In this document: one piece after another, positions 12,299 to 20,870 of the stretch | Layout of the letters: each line of letters begins with the position of its first letter | How positions within the stretch are numbered: position 1 is the stretch's first letter | Origin: Halomonas getboli | Lineage (GTDB): Bacteria; Pseudomonadota; Gammaproteobacteria; Pseudomonadales; Halomonadaceae | Assembly (NCBI RefSeq): GCF_023094245.1 | Contig: NZ_JALMEW010000005.1 | Span: 62,001 to 126,000 of the forward strand | Length of the DNA: 64,000 nucleotides | Reading direction: 5' to 3' | The notes under the pieces: model-generated | What the model saw: only the letters and a program-made list of their open reading frames with translations | Told to the model about the DNA's origin: nothing | Databases searched by the model: none | Program-made: the position numbers and the translations under genes

Positions 12299-12327
12299 TG
12301 TGATTTGCCCACCCATCAGGAGGCGTC

Positions 12328-13500
12328 ATGGCAGGCGAGGACAAGCAGGTCGCGAACTCCCGCGAGAACAGCGTCGAGGGCGCCGGCGCGCGCCGCTCGC
12401 GGGGCCGGGTCGTGGCCGGGCTGGTGGCGCTCGTCGCGCTGGCGGCGCTGATCTGGTGGGGCATCGGCTGGTGGCAGGTCGGGCGCTTCGTCGAGGAGAC
12501 CGACAACGCCTACGTGCGCACCGACAGCGTGGCGGTGCGCGCCGAGCTATCGGCGCGGGTCGCCGAGGTGCTGGTGGACGACAACCAGCGCGTCGAGCAG
12601 GGCGAGCTGCTGGTGCGCCTGGACGACGAGAGCTACCGGGATCAGGTGAATCAGGCCGAGGCCCAGCAGGCCGTGGCGGTGGCATCGCTGACCCAGGCCC
12701 ATCGTCAGGTGGCGCTCAAGCAGGCGGCGATCGACCAGGCCGAGGCGCAGCGCGACGCCGCCCGCGCCGACCTCGACCAGGCCCGCCAGCACCTCGAGCG
12801 CTCCGACTCGCTGGCCGCGCGTAACTACGCCTCCCGCCAGCAGCGCGAGGACGATCAGGCCGCGCTGCGCGTCGCCCGCGCCAATCTCGCCGAGAGCGAG
12901 GCGGCGCTGGTGTCGGCGCAGCGCCAGCTGGCGGTGGCGCAGTCCGAGGTCGGCCAGGCCGAGGCCCAGCGCGACGCCGCGGCCGCCGATCTGGCCTACG
13001 CCCGCCATCAGCTCGACAAGACCCGCCTGCGCGCGCCCCGCGCCGGCGTGGTCGGCAACCTCACCGTGGAGGCCGGCACCCTGGCGCAGCCGTCGCTGAC
13101 CCTGATGCAGCTGGTGCCGATCGAGTCGGCCTACGTGGTCGCCAACTTCAAGGAAACGCAGCTCGAGCGCATGCGCGTCGGCCAGCCGGTCGAGGTGAGC
13201 CTCGACGCCTACCCGGACGTCACCTACGAGGGCGTGGTCGACAGCCTGGCGCCGGCCACCGGCACCGAGTTCAGCCTGCTGCCCCAGGACAACGCCACCG
13301 GCAACTTCAACAAGATCGTCCAGCGGGTGCCGGTGAAGATCCGCGTCACCGGCCCCGAAGAGGCGCTGGGCCGGCTGCGCGCCGGCCTCTCGGCGGTGCC
13401 CGGGGTCGATACCCGCGACATCGATCCCGTTGCCGAGCATGAACGCGAGCCGCGGGTCGCCGAATCCCGCGAGGTGGCCGAGGCCGGGAGCGGCTCGTGA
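12328..13500 (+). CDS. emrA: EmrA-like membrane fusion protein (HlyD family)
   Basis: Periplasmic adaptor that links an inner-membrane MFS pump to an outer-membrane channel for drug efflux. The 390 residues show a short cytosolic N terminus, one TM segment (about 28-50), a biotinyl-lipoyl motif (AELSARVAEVLVDDNQRVEQGELLVRL region), a long alanine/glutamine-rich alpha hairpin, the second lipoyl half (TRLRAPRAGVVGNLTVEAGT) and a beta-barrel domain. It overlaps the next gene by four bases (GTGA). Substrate is unknown. The symbol denotes the family, not proven orthology. Confidence 0.87.
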   Translation: MAGEDKQVANSRENSVEGAGARRSRGRVVAGLVALVALAALIWWGIGWWQVGRFVEETDNAYVRTDSVAVRAELSARVAEVLVDDNQRVEQGELLVRLDDESYRDQVNQAEAQQAVAVASLTQAHRQVALKQAAIDQAEAQRDAARADLDQARQHLERSDSLAARNYASRQQREDDQAALRVARANLAESEAALVSAQRQLAVAQSEVGQAEAQRDAAAADLAYARHQLDKTRLRAPRAGVVGNLTVEAGTLAQPSLTLMQLVPIESAYVVANFKETQLERMRVGQPVEVSLDAYPDVTYEGVVDSLAPATGTEFSLLPQDNATGNFNKIVQRVPVKIRVTGPEEALGRLRAGLSAVPGVDTRDIDPVAEHEREPRVAESREVAEAGSGS

Positions 13501-15050
13501 GCGACGCGACCGCGGCCGCTGCCGGCGCCCGGCCCGATGACATGCCGCCCTGGCCGCAGCGGCTCGGCTTCATCGCCGCGGTGTTCGGCATGTTCATGGC
13601 GATCCTCGACATCCAGATCGTCGCCAGCTCGCTCAACGAGATCCAGTCGGGGCTCTCGGCCAGCGAGGACCAGATCTCCTGGGTGCAGACGTCCTACCTG
13701 ATCGCCGAGATTGTGATGATCCCGCTGTCGGGCCTGCTGATGCGCATCCTCTCGACCCGGGTCGCCTTCACGCTCTCCTGCGCCGGCTTCACCCTGGCGA
13801 GTCTCGGCTGCGCGCTGGCCGGCTCCATCGAGCAGCTGATCGTGCTGCGCGCCATCCAGGGCTTCGCCGGCGGGGCGATGATCCCGATCACCCAGGCGGT
13901 GAGCTTCTCGATCTTCCCGCGCCGGGTGATGGGCAGCGTGCAGGCGGTGATCGGCATGGTGGTGACCATGGCGCCCTCGGTCGGGCCCACGGTGGGGGGC
14001 TTCGTCACCGAGTCGCTGAGCTGGCACTGGCTGTTCCTGGCCAACGTGATTCCCGGCGTGCTGGTGTGCTGGGCGGCCTGGACCTTCCTCGACATCGACC
14101 GCCCCAATCACGCCCTGGCCAGGCGACTGGACCTGATCGGCCTGGTGCTGATCGCGGTGTTCCTGGGCTCGCTGGAGTTCGTGCTCGAGGAGGGCCCGGG
14201 CGACGACTGGTGGGCCAGCGACCTGATCCTGACCATGTCGCTGATCTGCGCCGCGGCCGGGGTGTGGTTCTTCGCCCGCACGCTGCGAAACGATCATCCG
14301 ATCGTCGATCTGCGCGCCTTCGCCAACCGCAACTTCGCCATCGGCGCCGGCATGGGCTTCATTCTCGGCATCGCGCTCTACGGGCTGGTCTATCTGATGC
14401 CGCTGTTCTTCGGCTACGTACGCCACTTCTCGAGCCTGCAGATCGGCCAGGTGATGTTCGTCACCGGGATGACGATGTTCCTGTGCGCGCCGGTGGCCGG
14501 CCAGCTCTCCAACCACCTCGACCTGCGCGGGCTGCTGTTCCTCGGCCTGCTGCTGGTCGGCATCGGCACCATGATGAACGCCGACCTGACCGTGGAGTCG
14601 GGCTTCTGGCAGTTCTTCCTGCCCCAGGTGGTGCGCGGCATGGGGCTGATCCTGTGCATCATTCCGGCCTCGCGCATCGCGCTCGGCACCCTGCCGCCTG
14701 CCGAGGTGGGCAACGCCAGCGGGCTGTTCAACGTGATGCGCAACCTCGGCGGCGCCATCGGCCTGGCGTTGATCGACACCGTGCGCGATATGCGCGAGGA
14801 CTATCACTGGAACCAGCTGATCCCGGCCATCGACACCGGCCGCGAGGTGGTGGTCGCCGAGATCGCCCGCTACGAGGCGATGCTGGCCGGCTCGGTGCCC
14901 GACGCCCACCAGGCGGCCATCGGCATGCTGTCCCAGCGGGTGATGGAGCAGGCTCAGGTGCTGGCCTTCAACGACATCTTCCTGTGGATGGGCGCGATCT
15001 ACCTGCTCAGCGTGCCGCTGGTGTTCCTGCTGCGGCGGATCGAGGCTTAA
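13497..15050 (+). CDS. emrB: EmrB/QacA (DHA2) family MFS drug exporter
   Basis: Proton-driven inner-membrane exporter partner of the preceding adaptor. The 517 residues hold about 14 hydrophobic segments, with motif A-like and motif C features of DHA2 proteins (LDIQIVASSLNEIQ in TM1, QTSYLIAEIVMIPLSG in TM2, GMVVTMAPSVGPTVGG in TM5). Translation begins at GTG inside the emrA stop codon, giving tight coupling. The last four bases overlap, head to head, the stop codon of the converging ABC permease gene, so no room for a terminator exists between the two operons. Confidence 0.9.
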   Translation: MSDATAAAAGARPDDMPPWPQRLGFIAAVFGMFMAILDIQIVASSLNEIQSGLSASEDQISWVQTSYLIAEIVMIPLSGLLMRILSTRVAFTLSCAGFTLASLGCALAGSIEQLIVLRAIQGFAGGAMIPITQAVSFSIFPRRVMGSVQAVIGMVVTMAPSVGPTVGGFVTESLSWHWLFLANVIPGVLVCWAAWTFLDIDRPNHALARRLDLIGLVLIAVFLGSLEFVLEEGPGDDWWASDLILTMSLICAAAGVWFFARTLRNDHPIVDLRAFANRNFAIGAGMGFILGIALYGLVYLMPLFFGYVRHFSSLQIGQVMFVTGMTMFLCAPVAGQLSNHLDLRGLLFLGLLLVGIGTMMNADLTVESGFWQFFLPQVVRGMGLILCIIPASRIALGTLPPAEVGNASGLFNVMRNLGGAIGLALIDTVRDMREDYHWNQLIPAIDTGREVVVAEIARYEAMLAGSVPDAHQAAIGMLSQRVMEQAQVLAFNDIFLWMGAIYLLSVPLVFLLRRIEA

Positions 15051-16138
15051 TCCAGCCGCTTGTGCATTCGGGAGACGGCCACGCCGAGCATCAGGGCGGT
15101 GAAGACCGCCAGGGCGGCCAGCGCCGGCCATAGCTCGAGCAGGGTCGCGTCGCGCAGCATGATGCCGCGTACCAGGCGCAGGAAGTGGGTCAGCGGCAGC
15201 AGCTCGGCGAACCCGCGTGCCGCCGCCGGCATACCGGCGAAGGGGAACATGAAGCCCGAGAGCAGGATCTGCGGCAGGAAGGTGAAGATCGCCATCTGCA
15301 TGGCCTGGAACTGGCTGCGCGCCAGGGTCGAGAGGAAGATGCCCAGCGCCAGGCTGGCGAGGATGAACACCAGCGAGGCCAGGTACAGATCGAGGATCGA
15401 ACCGCGCACCGGCACGTCGAACAGCACTTGGCCGAGCCCCAGCACCACCGTCACCTGCACCAGGCCGATGCCGACGAAGGGCAGCACCTTGCCGAGCGTC
15501 AGCTCCCAGGACGTCACCGGCGTGGCGATCAGCATCTCCAGGTTGCCGTTCTCGCGTTCCCGCACCAGGGCGATGGCGGTGAACATCACCAGCGTCATGG
15601 TCAGGATCACGCCGATCAGCCCCGGCACGGTGTTGAGCGGCGCGCGCCGCTCGGGATTGTAGAAGTTGACCGTCTCCACCGGCGAGACCCGATCGGTCCA
15701 GCCCTCGGCGTCCGGCACCGGGAAGCGTACCAGCTGGCGGGCCGCGGCCTGCACCGCCGGGTCGGCGCCATCGACGATCAGCTGCACCGCCGGGCGGTCG
15801 CCGCGCTCGAGCCGGGTCTCCAGATCGGCGGGCAGCACCAGCCCCAAGTCCACCGCGCCGCGGCGCAGCCGCGCTTCCACCTCGCCGGGGGTGGCCGCCC
15901 GTTCGGCCACGTCAATCACCTGGGTGGCCTCGAGCTGGGCGATCAGCTCCCGCGAGCGCGCCGTCTCGGCCTCGTTGACCACCACCGCCTGCAGGTGGCG
16001 TACGTCCACGTTGATGGCGTAGCCGAACAGCACCAGCTGCATCACCGGGATGCCGACGATCATGGCGAAGGTCAGCTTGTCGCGGCGCAGCTGGCGCAGC
16101 TCCTTGAGCACGATGGCCAGCAGCCGGCGTGCCTTCAT
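15047..16138 (-). CDS. ABC-2 type exporter permease (YbhR/YhhJ-like)
   Basis: Inner-membrane permease of an ABC-2 exporter. The 363 residues have one N-terminal TM segment (about 22-40, TFAMIVGIPVMQLVLFGYAI), a periplasmic domain of about 140 residues, and five C-terminal TM segments with the ABC-2 signature region LPQILLSGFMFPFAGMP. The ATG overlaps the stop of the ATPase gene (ATGA). Together with the ATPase and the HlyD-like lipoprotein it forms a three-gene operon like E. coli ybhGFSR, but with only one permease here, which would have to homodimerise. Confidence 0.9.
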   Translation of the reverse strand: MKARRLLAIVLKELRQLRRDKLTFAMIVGIPVMQLVLFGYAINVDVRHLQAVVVNEAETARSRELIAQLEATQVIDVAERAATPGEVEARLRRGAVDLGLVLPADLETRLERGDRPAVQLIVDGADPAVQAAARQLVRFPVPDAEGWTDRVSPVETVNFYNPERRAPLNTVPGLIGVILTMTLVMFTAIALVRERENGNLEMLIATPVTSWELTLGKVLPFVGIGLVQVTVVLGLGQVLFDVPVRGSILDLYLASLVFILASLALGIFLSTLARSQFQAMQMAIFTFLPQILLSGFMFPFAGMPAAARGFAELLPLTHFLRLVRGIMLRDATLLELWPALAALAVFTALMLGVAVSRMHKRLD

Positions 16139-17079
16139 GCCGTGGCCTCCCGCCGCCGGCGAGTGGCGGCCACGAAGACGTCCTCGAGGGTCGGTGCCTC
16201 CGGCGTGACCCGGGCCTCGACGCCGGCCTCGTGCAGCCGGGCGGCGATCGCCTCCGGTGAGGCGTCGTCGTCCACCAGCAGGCGCAGGGCGGCGCCGATC
16301 TGGGCGACCTCGCGCACCCCGCGCGTGCCCTCCAGCAGGCGGCGCGCCGCCCGCGGGCGCTCGACCTCGACCCGCAGCGGCCGGCCGGGCAGGGCGGCCA
16401 TCAGCGCCCGGGGCGTGTCGTCGGCCACCAGCCGGCCGCGGTCGAGGATCGCCAGCCGGGTGCAGCGCTCCGCCTCGTCCATGTAGTGGGTCGAGACCAG
16501 CACGCTGGTGCCGGCGTCGGCGAGCTCGAACAGCGACTCCCAGAAGTCGCGCCGCGACTGCGGGTCCACGGCGCTGGTGGGTTCGTCCAGCAGCAGCAGG
16601 TCGGGGCGATGCAGCACCGCCCCGGCCAGTGCCAGGCGCTGGCGTTCGCCGCCGCTCAGGGTGCCCGCCAGGCGGTGGCGGAAGCGCTCCAGCCGGTAGC
16701 GGGCGAGCAATGCCTCGCGACGCTTGTGGGCCTCGCGCCGCGGCAGCTCGTGCACCGCGGCCAGGAAGGCCAGGTTCTCGGCCACGCTGAGGTCGCGATA
16801 CAGCGAGAAGCTCTGGGTCATGTAGCCGAGCCGGCGCTTGAGCGCCTCGGCCTCGCCGGGCAGGCGATGGCCGAGCACCTCGATCTCGCCGGCGCTGGGT
16901 CGCAGCAGGCCGCACAGCATCCGCAGGGTGGTCGACTTGCCCGAGCCGTTGGGGCCGAGGAAGCCGTAGACCTCGCCGCGGGCCACGGCGAGCTCGAGCG
17001 AGTCGACCGCGAGGGTGTCGCCGAAGCGCTTGCTCAGCCCCCGGGTGCGGATCACCGTCGGCTCAGCGCTCGCCGTCAT
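16135..17079 (-). CDS. ABC transporter ATP-binding protein (DrrA/YbhF-like)
   Basis: ATPase subunit of the exporter. The 314 residues contain Walker A GPNGSGKST, Q-loop YMTQSFSLYRDLSV, signature LSGGERQR, Walker B LLLLDEPTSAVDP and switch His in STHYMDEAERC, followed by a C-terminal extension of about 90 residues seen in DrrA-type proteins. The start at 17079 gives MTASAEPTVIRTRGLSKRF, the normal beginning; a longer frame is an artefact of GC-rich sequence. It overlaps the adaptor gene by 17 bases. Confidence 0.92.
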   Translation of the reverse strand: MTASAEPTVIRTRGLSKRFGDTLAVDSLELAVARGEVYGFLGPNGSGKSTTLRMLCGLLRPSAGEIEVLGHRLPGEAEALKRRLGYMTQSFSLYRDLSVAENLAFLAAVHELPRREAHKRREALLARYRLERFRHRLAGTLSGGERQRLALAGAVLHRPDLLLLDEPTSAVDPQSRRDFWESLFELADAGTSVLVSTHYMDEAERCTRLAILDRGRLVADDTPRALMAALPGRPLRVEVERPRAARRLLEGTRGVREVAQIGAALRLLVDDDASPEAIAARLHEAGVEARVTPEAPTLEDVFVAATRRRREATA

Positions 17080-18064
17080 CGACGATCTCCACGCGCACCG
17101 GCAGCCCGGCCGGCAGCGTCCTGGCCCGCTCGCCCGATAGCCGTCCCTCGGCGCGATACACCAGGCGGCTGGCGTCCTCGCCGCTGAGCGCATAGAAGGG
17201 CGTGAAGGCGGGCTCGCGGCGGATGTGCTCCAGCACGGCGTCGAAGGGCTCGGCGATGCCCTCGACGTGCACGCGCAGGGCGTCGCCGACATCGAGACTC
17301 GCCCGCCGGCCGGCGGGCACGAAGAAGCGCGCGTAGGGCGCCTCGCCGACCAGCAGGCTGACCAGGGTGGCACCGGCGGGCGGCTGGTCGCCGGGGCGGA
17401 AGGGCAGGGCATCGACTCGGCCAGGCCGCGGGGCACGCACGATCAGGCGCTCGCGGCTCACCGTCAGGGATTCCAGCCGATGACGGGCCGCGGCCGCCGC
17501 TGCCTCGGCCTGATCCAGGCGTTCGGCGCGGGTGCCGGCTTCGAGCTCGGCGAGATGCGCGGCGGCTTCGGCGGCCTCGGCGCGGCGCCGGTCGCGCTCG
17601 GCCAGGGCGGCGTCCCGGGCGTCCTCGGCCGCCGCGCGGCGTTCGAACAGCGCCTGCTGGCGGCGCAGCGACAGCTCGGCCAGATGGGCCTCGGCCCGGG
17701 CGCGATCGAGTTCGGCCCGGGCCGCCGCGAGGGTCTCGGTGCGCGGGCCATGGCGCAGTTCGGCGAGAAGGGCCTCGGCCTCGTCGACCTGGCTCTTGGC
17801 GGCCTCCCGCTCGGCCTCGAGCCGCCGGCCGTCGAGTTCCAGCAGCAGCTGGCCCGCGGCGACGCGCTCGCCCTTGTGCACGGTCCAGCGGCGCACCGGC
17901 TCGGAGGCCTCGGCGGGCAGCGCCAGGCGGTCCCATTCCAGGCTGCCCGGCAGGCCGGCAGGCGCGTCGTCGCAGCCGCCGAGCAGCGCCAGCAGCATGA
18001 AGCACGGGGCGAGCCCGCCGGCTCGTTGCCATCGCAGCCATTCCCGCCAAGGCCTGCCTCGCAT
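17063..18064 (-). CDS. HlyD-family adaptor with lipoprotein-type signal
   Basis: Periplasmic adaptor of the ABC exporter operon, first gene of the three. The 333 residues begin with a basic stretch and a hydrophobic segment ending in LLALLGGC, a lipobox-like site that suggests anchoring as a lipoprotein rather than by a TM helix. A lipoyl half (VHKGERVAAGQLLLEL), a long Arg/Ala/Glu coiled-coil hairpin, a second lipoyl half (RLIVRAPRPGRVDALPF) and a beta-barrel part follow. Its end overlaps the ATPase start. Substrate is unknown; homologues export hydrophobic compounds. Confidence 0.85.
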   Translation of the reverse strand: MRGRPWREWLRWQRAGGLAPCFMLLALLGGCDDAPAGLPGSLEWDRLALPAEASEPVRRWTVHKGERVAAGQLLLELDGRRLEAEREAAKSQVDEAEALLAELRHGPRTETLAAARAELDRARAEAHLAELSLRRQQALFERRAAAEDARDAALAERDRRRAEAAEAAAHLAELEAGTRAERLDQAEAAAAAARHRLESLTVSRERLIVRAPRPGRVDALPFRPGDQPPAGATLVSLLVGEAPYARFFVPAGRRASLDVGDALRVHVEGIAEPFDAVLEHIRREPAFTPFYALSGEDASRLVYRAEGRLSGERARTLPAGLPVRVEIVDDGER

Positions 18065-18168
18065 CCCCGGTCTCCCCGCCGGCTTTCCTGATATCAGCCT
18101 ATCAGCAAGCCGTCATATGAGCCCGGTGCCAGATCAAGCCGGCGGTTGAAGGCGCGCGGTTCTCCGTC

Positions 18169-20229
18169 TCAATGGCCGCGGATCAGATCGCGGATCACGC
18201 GCCGCCCGGGATGCAGGTGATCGGCCAGCGGTGCCTCCAGCGGCAGCGGCTCGTCGCAGATCCGCGAGGCGATCAGCTCGGCGCACAGGGGGGCGCTGGC
18301 GAGCCCGCGGGAGCCGTGGGCGGCGCTGATCCACAGCCCCGGGTGATGGCGGCCGGGCGTCGCCGGGATCAGGGTGGCGTCCTTGGCCAGGGCGGCATAG
18401 TCGCGGCGCCAGGCCTCGGCGTCGGGCACCGGACCGGCATAGGGCGACTTGTCGGGGCTGGCGGCGCGCACCGCGGTGCGGCCGTCCAGCGCCGCCGGCG
18501 AGAGCTCGGCGCCGGCCTCAGTCAGCGCGGCGGCGTAGCCGGGCAGGGTGCGCTCGAGCTCCTCGAGGTTGAAGGTGTGATCGGCCTCGCGGGTCGCCGC
18601 GTCGGCGTCGTTCGGCGCGAAGCTGGCGCCGAAGGTCAGGGTGGCGTCGATCGGCGGCATGACGTAGCCGCCGGCGCACACCACCCGCGCCGGTGCGGGG
18701 GCGCCTTGCGGCAGCGTCAGCCGCGAGATCTGCCCGCGCACCGGCTGCAGGGGCAGGGCGGCGGTCTGGGCGAAGCGGTTGGAGCCGTTGGCCGCGGCGA
18801 TCACCACCTGATCGACCTCAAGAGTGTTCTCTCCGTTTTTGCCCCCGCCCCCGCCGTCGCCGCCGCTCAGCGTCAGCCGCCAGCCGCCGTCCTCGTCGTC
18901 TCCCGCGATGGGCGAGAGCTCGCGCACCTCGCCCCGGTAAGCGCTCACTCCGTCGCTCGCCGCCAGCCGGCGGCACAGCGCATCCGGGCGCACCCAGCCC
19001 GCCAGGGGATAATCCAGCCCGCCGTGAGGCAGGTCGAGCCCGGCGAGCCGGCCGGCCTCCTCGGCGTCGACGCCGCGCACCACGCGCTCCGGCAGCGGAT
19101 GGTTGGCGAGGAAGCGGGCCTGGCGGCGCGCCTCGCGCGCGGTGGTCGCGAGCTGCAGCACGCCGCCGGGCGACCACAGCGCCTGGTCGGGGTCCAGCGC
19201 CGCGAGCCAGCGCCGGCTGTGCAGCAGCCCGGCGAGATAACATCGGCTCTGCAGGTTGGTGTCGGCGGCGAGCTTCACGTAGAGCGCGCCCTGGGCGTTG
19301 CCCGAGGCGCCGGCGCCGGGGCCCTCGCGGTCGATCAGCGTCACCGCCACGCCGCGACGGGCCAGGGCGGCGGCCACGGTGGTGCCGGCGAGCCCGGCGC
19401 CGATCACCGCCACGCGGCGGGCTGTTTGTACCGCGGGAGGTGTGAGCCAGGGGGTGGCGCGGCGACGTTCGTCCGCCGGGGGCGTCTCGATCTCGCCGGC
19501 CAGCATCTCGCGCTTGCGGCCGAAGCCCGGCACTTTGCGCCAGGCGAAGCCGGCGGCCCTGAGGCCGCGCTTGACCACCCCGGCGCAGGTGAAGGTGGCG
19601 AAGGTGGCGCCCGGGCGCGAGCGAGCGGCCATGGCGGCGAACAGCGCGTCGTGCCACATCTCGGGGTTCTTGGAGGGGGCGAAGCCGTCCAGGAACCAGG
19701 CGTCCACGGCGCCGTCGAGCAGTTGGAGCCGCTCGGTGGTGTCGCCGAAGTGCAGGTCCAGGGTCACGCGGTCGTCGAGCCACAGGCGATGCACGCCGGC
19801 CACCGGCTCCGGCCACTGCGCGACCAGCGCGGCGGCGCGCTCGGCCAGGTCCGGCCAGGCCGTCAGCGCCCGGGCCAGGTCATCGCGGGCGAGCGGAAAC
19901 TTCTCGGTGGAGACCAGGTGCAGCCGGGCGCCTGCCGGGGCGTGGGCGTCGAAGCAGGCCCAGGCGCAGAGCATGTTGAGACCGGTGCCGAAGCCGGTCT
20001 CGCCGATGACGAAGGGGCGCGGCGCCTGCCAGTCGCGGAAGCGCTCGGGCAGGCGGTTGGCGGCGAGGAAGACGTGTTCGGTCTCGGCGCGGCCGTCGTG
20101 GCGCGAGAAATAGACGTCGTCGAAGGCGCTGGAATGCGGGGCGCTCTCGCCGCTGTCGTCCTGGCGCCAGTCCAGGCGGGCGTTCTCCAGGCCGGCCAGC
20201 GGCGGCAGATGATCGGGGGCGGCGGTCAA
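18169..20229 (-). CDS. mnmC: Bifunctional tRNA mnm5s2U34 biosynthesis protein MnmC
   Basis: Catalyses the last two steps of 5-methylaminomethyl-2-thiouridine synthesis at the tRNA wobble base. The 686-residue protein fuses an N-terminal SAM-dependent methyltransferase (FGETGFGTGLNML-type motif, about 65-85; DAWFLDGFAPSKNPEMW) to a C-terminal FAD oxidoreductase starting with VAVIGAGLAGTTVAAALARRG at about 270. Length and order match E. coli MnmC (668). The start is a TTG codon with CGGAG eight bases upstream; no in-frame ATG fits. A run of Gly/Asp codons near residue 465 (GGDGGGGGKNGEN) is an insertion-like loop. Confidence 0.93.
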   Translation of the reverse strand: MTAAPDHLPPLAGLENARLDWRQDDSGESAPHSSAFDDVYFSRHDGRAETEHVFLAANRLPERFRDWQAPRPFVIGETGFGTGLNMLCAWACFDAHAPAGARLHLVSTEKFPLARDDLARALTAWPDLAERAAALVAQWPEPVAGVHRLWLDDRVTLDLHFGDTTERLQLLDGAVDAWFLDGFAPSKNPEMWHDALFAAMAARSRPGATFATFTCAGVVKRGLRAAGFAWRKVPGFGRKREMLAGEIETPPADERRRATPWLTPPAVQTARRVAVIGAGLAGTTVAAALARRGVAVTLIDREGPGAGASGNAQGALYVKLAADTNLQSRCYLAGLLHSRRWLAALDPDQALWSPGGVLQLATTAREARRQARFLANHPLPERVVRGVDAEEAGRLAGLDLPHGGLDYPLAGWVRPDALCRRLAASDGVSAYRGEVRELSPIAGDDEDGGWRLTLSGGDGGGGGKNGENTLEVDQVVIAAANGSNRFAQTAALPLQPVRGQISRLTLPQGAPAPARVVCAGGYVMPPIDATLTFGASFAPNDADAATREADHTFNLEELERTLPGYAAALTEAGAELSPAALDGRTAVRAASPDKSPYAGPVPDAEAWRRDYAALAKDATLIPATPGRHHPGLWISAAHGSRGLASAPLCAELIASRICDEPLPLEAPLADHLHPGRRVIRDLIRGH

Positions 20230-20331
20230 GGTCGGCTCCGGCGGTGAATCGGCTGGTCAAAAAGTGATCGATATCGCCGCGGCGCCATGATAACCGGGCT
20301 GGCGCCAGGACTCCGCGGCGTTTCAACAATG

Positions 20332-20354
20332 TTATCCACAGAAGCTGTGGGGAA
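20332..20354. promoter_or_regulatory. Inverted pair of DnaA-box-like sites
   Basis: 20332-20340 is TTATCCACA, the perfect DnaA-box consensus. 20346-20354 read on the other strand is TTCCCCACA, a seven-of-nine match in inverted orientation, so the two form a CCACAG-N3-CTGTGG palindrome. They lie in the 169-base gap between mnmC and the yciI terminator. DnaA binding is inferred. Confidence 0.5.
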
Positions 20355-20398
20355 AACCCCTGTTGACAAGTTGCTTCGCGGCCGTTTTCGAGGGACGC

Positions 20399-20433
20399 AA
20401 AAAGCGAGCCGGCGACAGCTGCCGCCGGCTCGC
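20399..20433 (-). terminator. Rho-independent terminator of the yciI-like gene
   Basis: On the minus strand an 11-bp stem (GCGAGCCGGCG arm, 20423-20433 with 20404-20414) is followed by five T residues, 23 bases after the stop codon. Confidence 0.85.
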
Positions 20434-20455
20434 TTCGTGGTAAAGGCGGTTCGGC

Positions 20456-20755
20456 CTAGGGCAGGGCTTTCTTGAAGGGCTTCACCGTCACTTGGGCATA
20501 GACGCCGGCGATGATGTAGGGATCGGCATCGGCCCAGGCCTGGGCGCTTTCCAGGTCGTCGAACTCGGCGACCACCAGGCTGCCGCTGAAGCCGGCCTCG
20601 CCCGGGTCTTCGCTGTCCACGGCGGGATGGGGGCCGGCCAGTACCAGGCGACCCTCGTCGCGCAGCTGCTCGAGGCGGGCCAGGTGGTCGGGGCGGGCGG
20701 CCAGGCGCCGTTCCAGGCTGTCTTTCACATCTTCACTGATGATGGCGTAGAGCAT
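20456..20755 (-). CDS. YciI family protein
   Basis: Small cytosolic ferredoxin-like fold protein of the YciI family. The 99 residues start [10 protein letters not shown] and contain the family hallmarks [19 protein letters not shown] and a C-terminal [17 protein letters not shown] with the conserved Asp-Pro-Tyr-Phe/Ile-type pocket. Family members are thought to bind small molecules or act as muconolactone isomerase-like enzymes, but no reaction is established here. It is divergent from the PHP phosphatase gene and has its own strong terminator. Confidence 0.88.
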   Translation of the reverse strand: MLYAIISEDVKDSLERRLAARPDHLARLEQLRDEGRLVLAGPHPAVDSEDPGEAGFSGSLVVAEFDDLESAQAWADADPYIIAGVYAQVTVKPFKKALP

Positions 20756-20870
20756 CTCGGGATATCCTCGGCTGAGCGGCGAGGGCCGCGGGAGCGAGTG
20801 GCTCGGTTGACCGGGGTGGGTCGGGCGAGCACCATGGGTGTCTATTCTGTCAAAGACACCTGCCCGCGTC

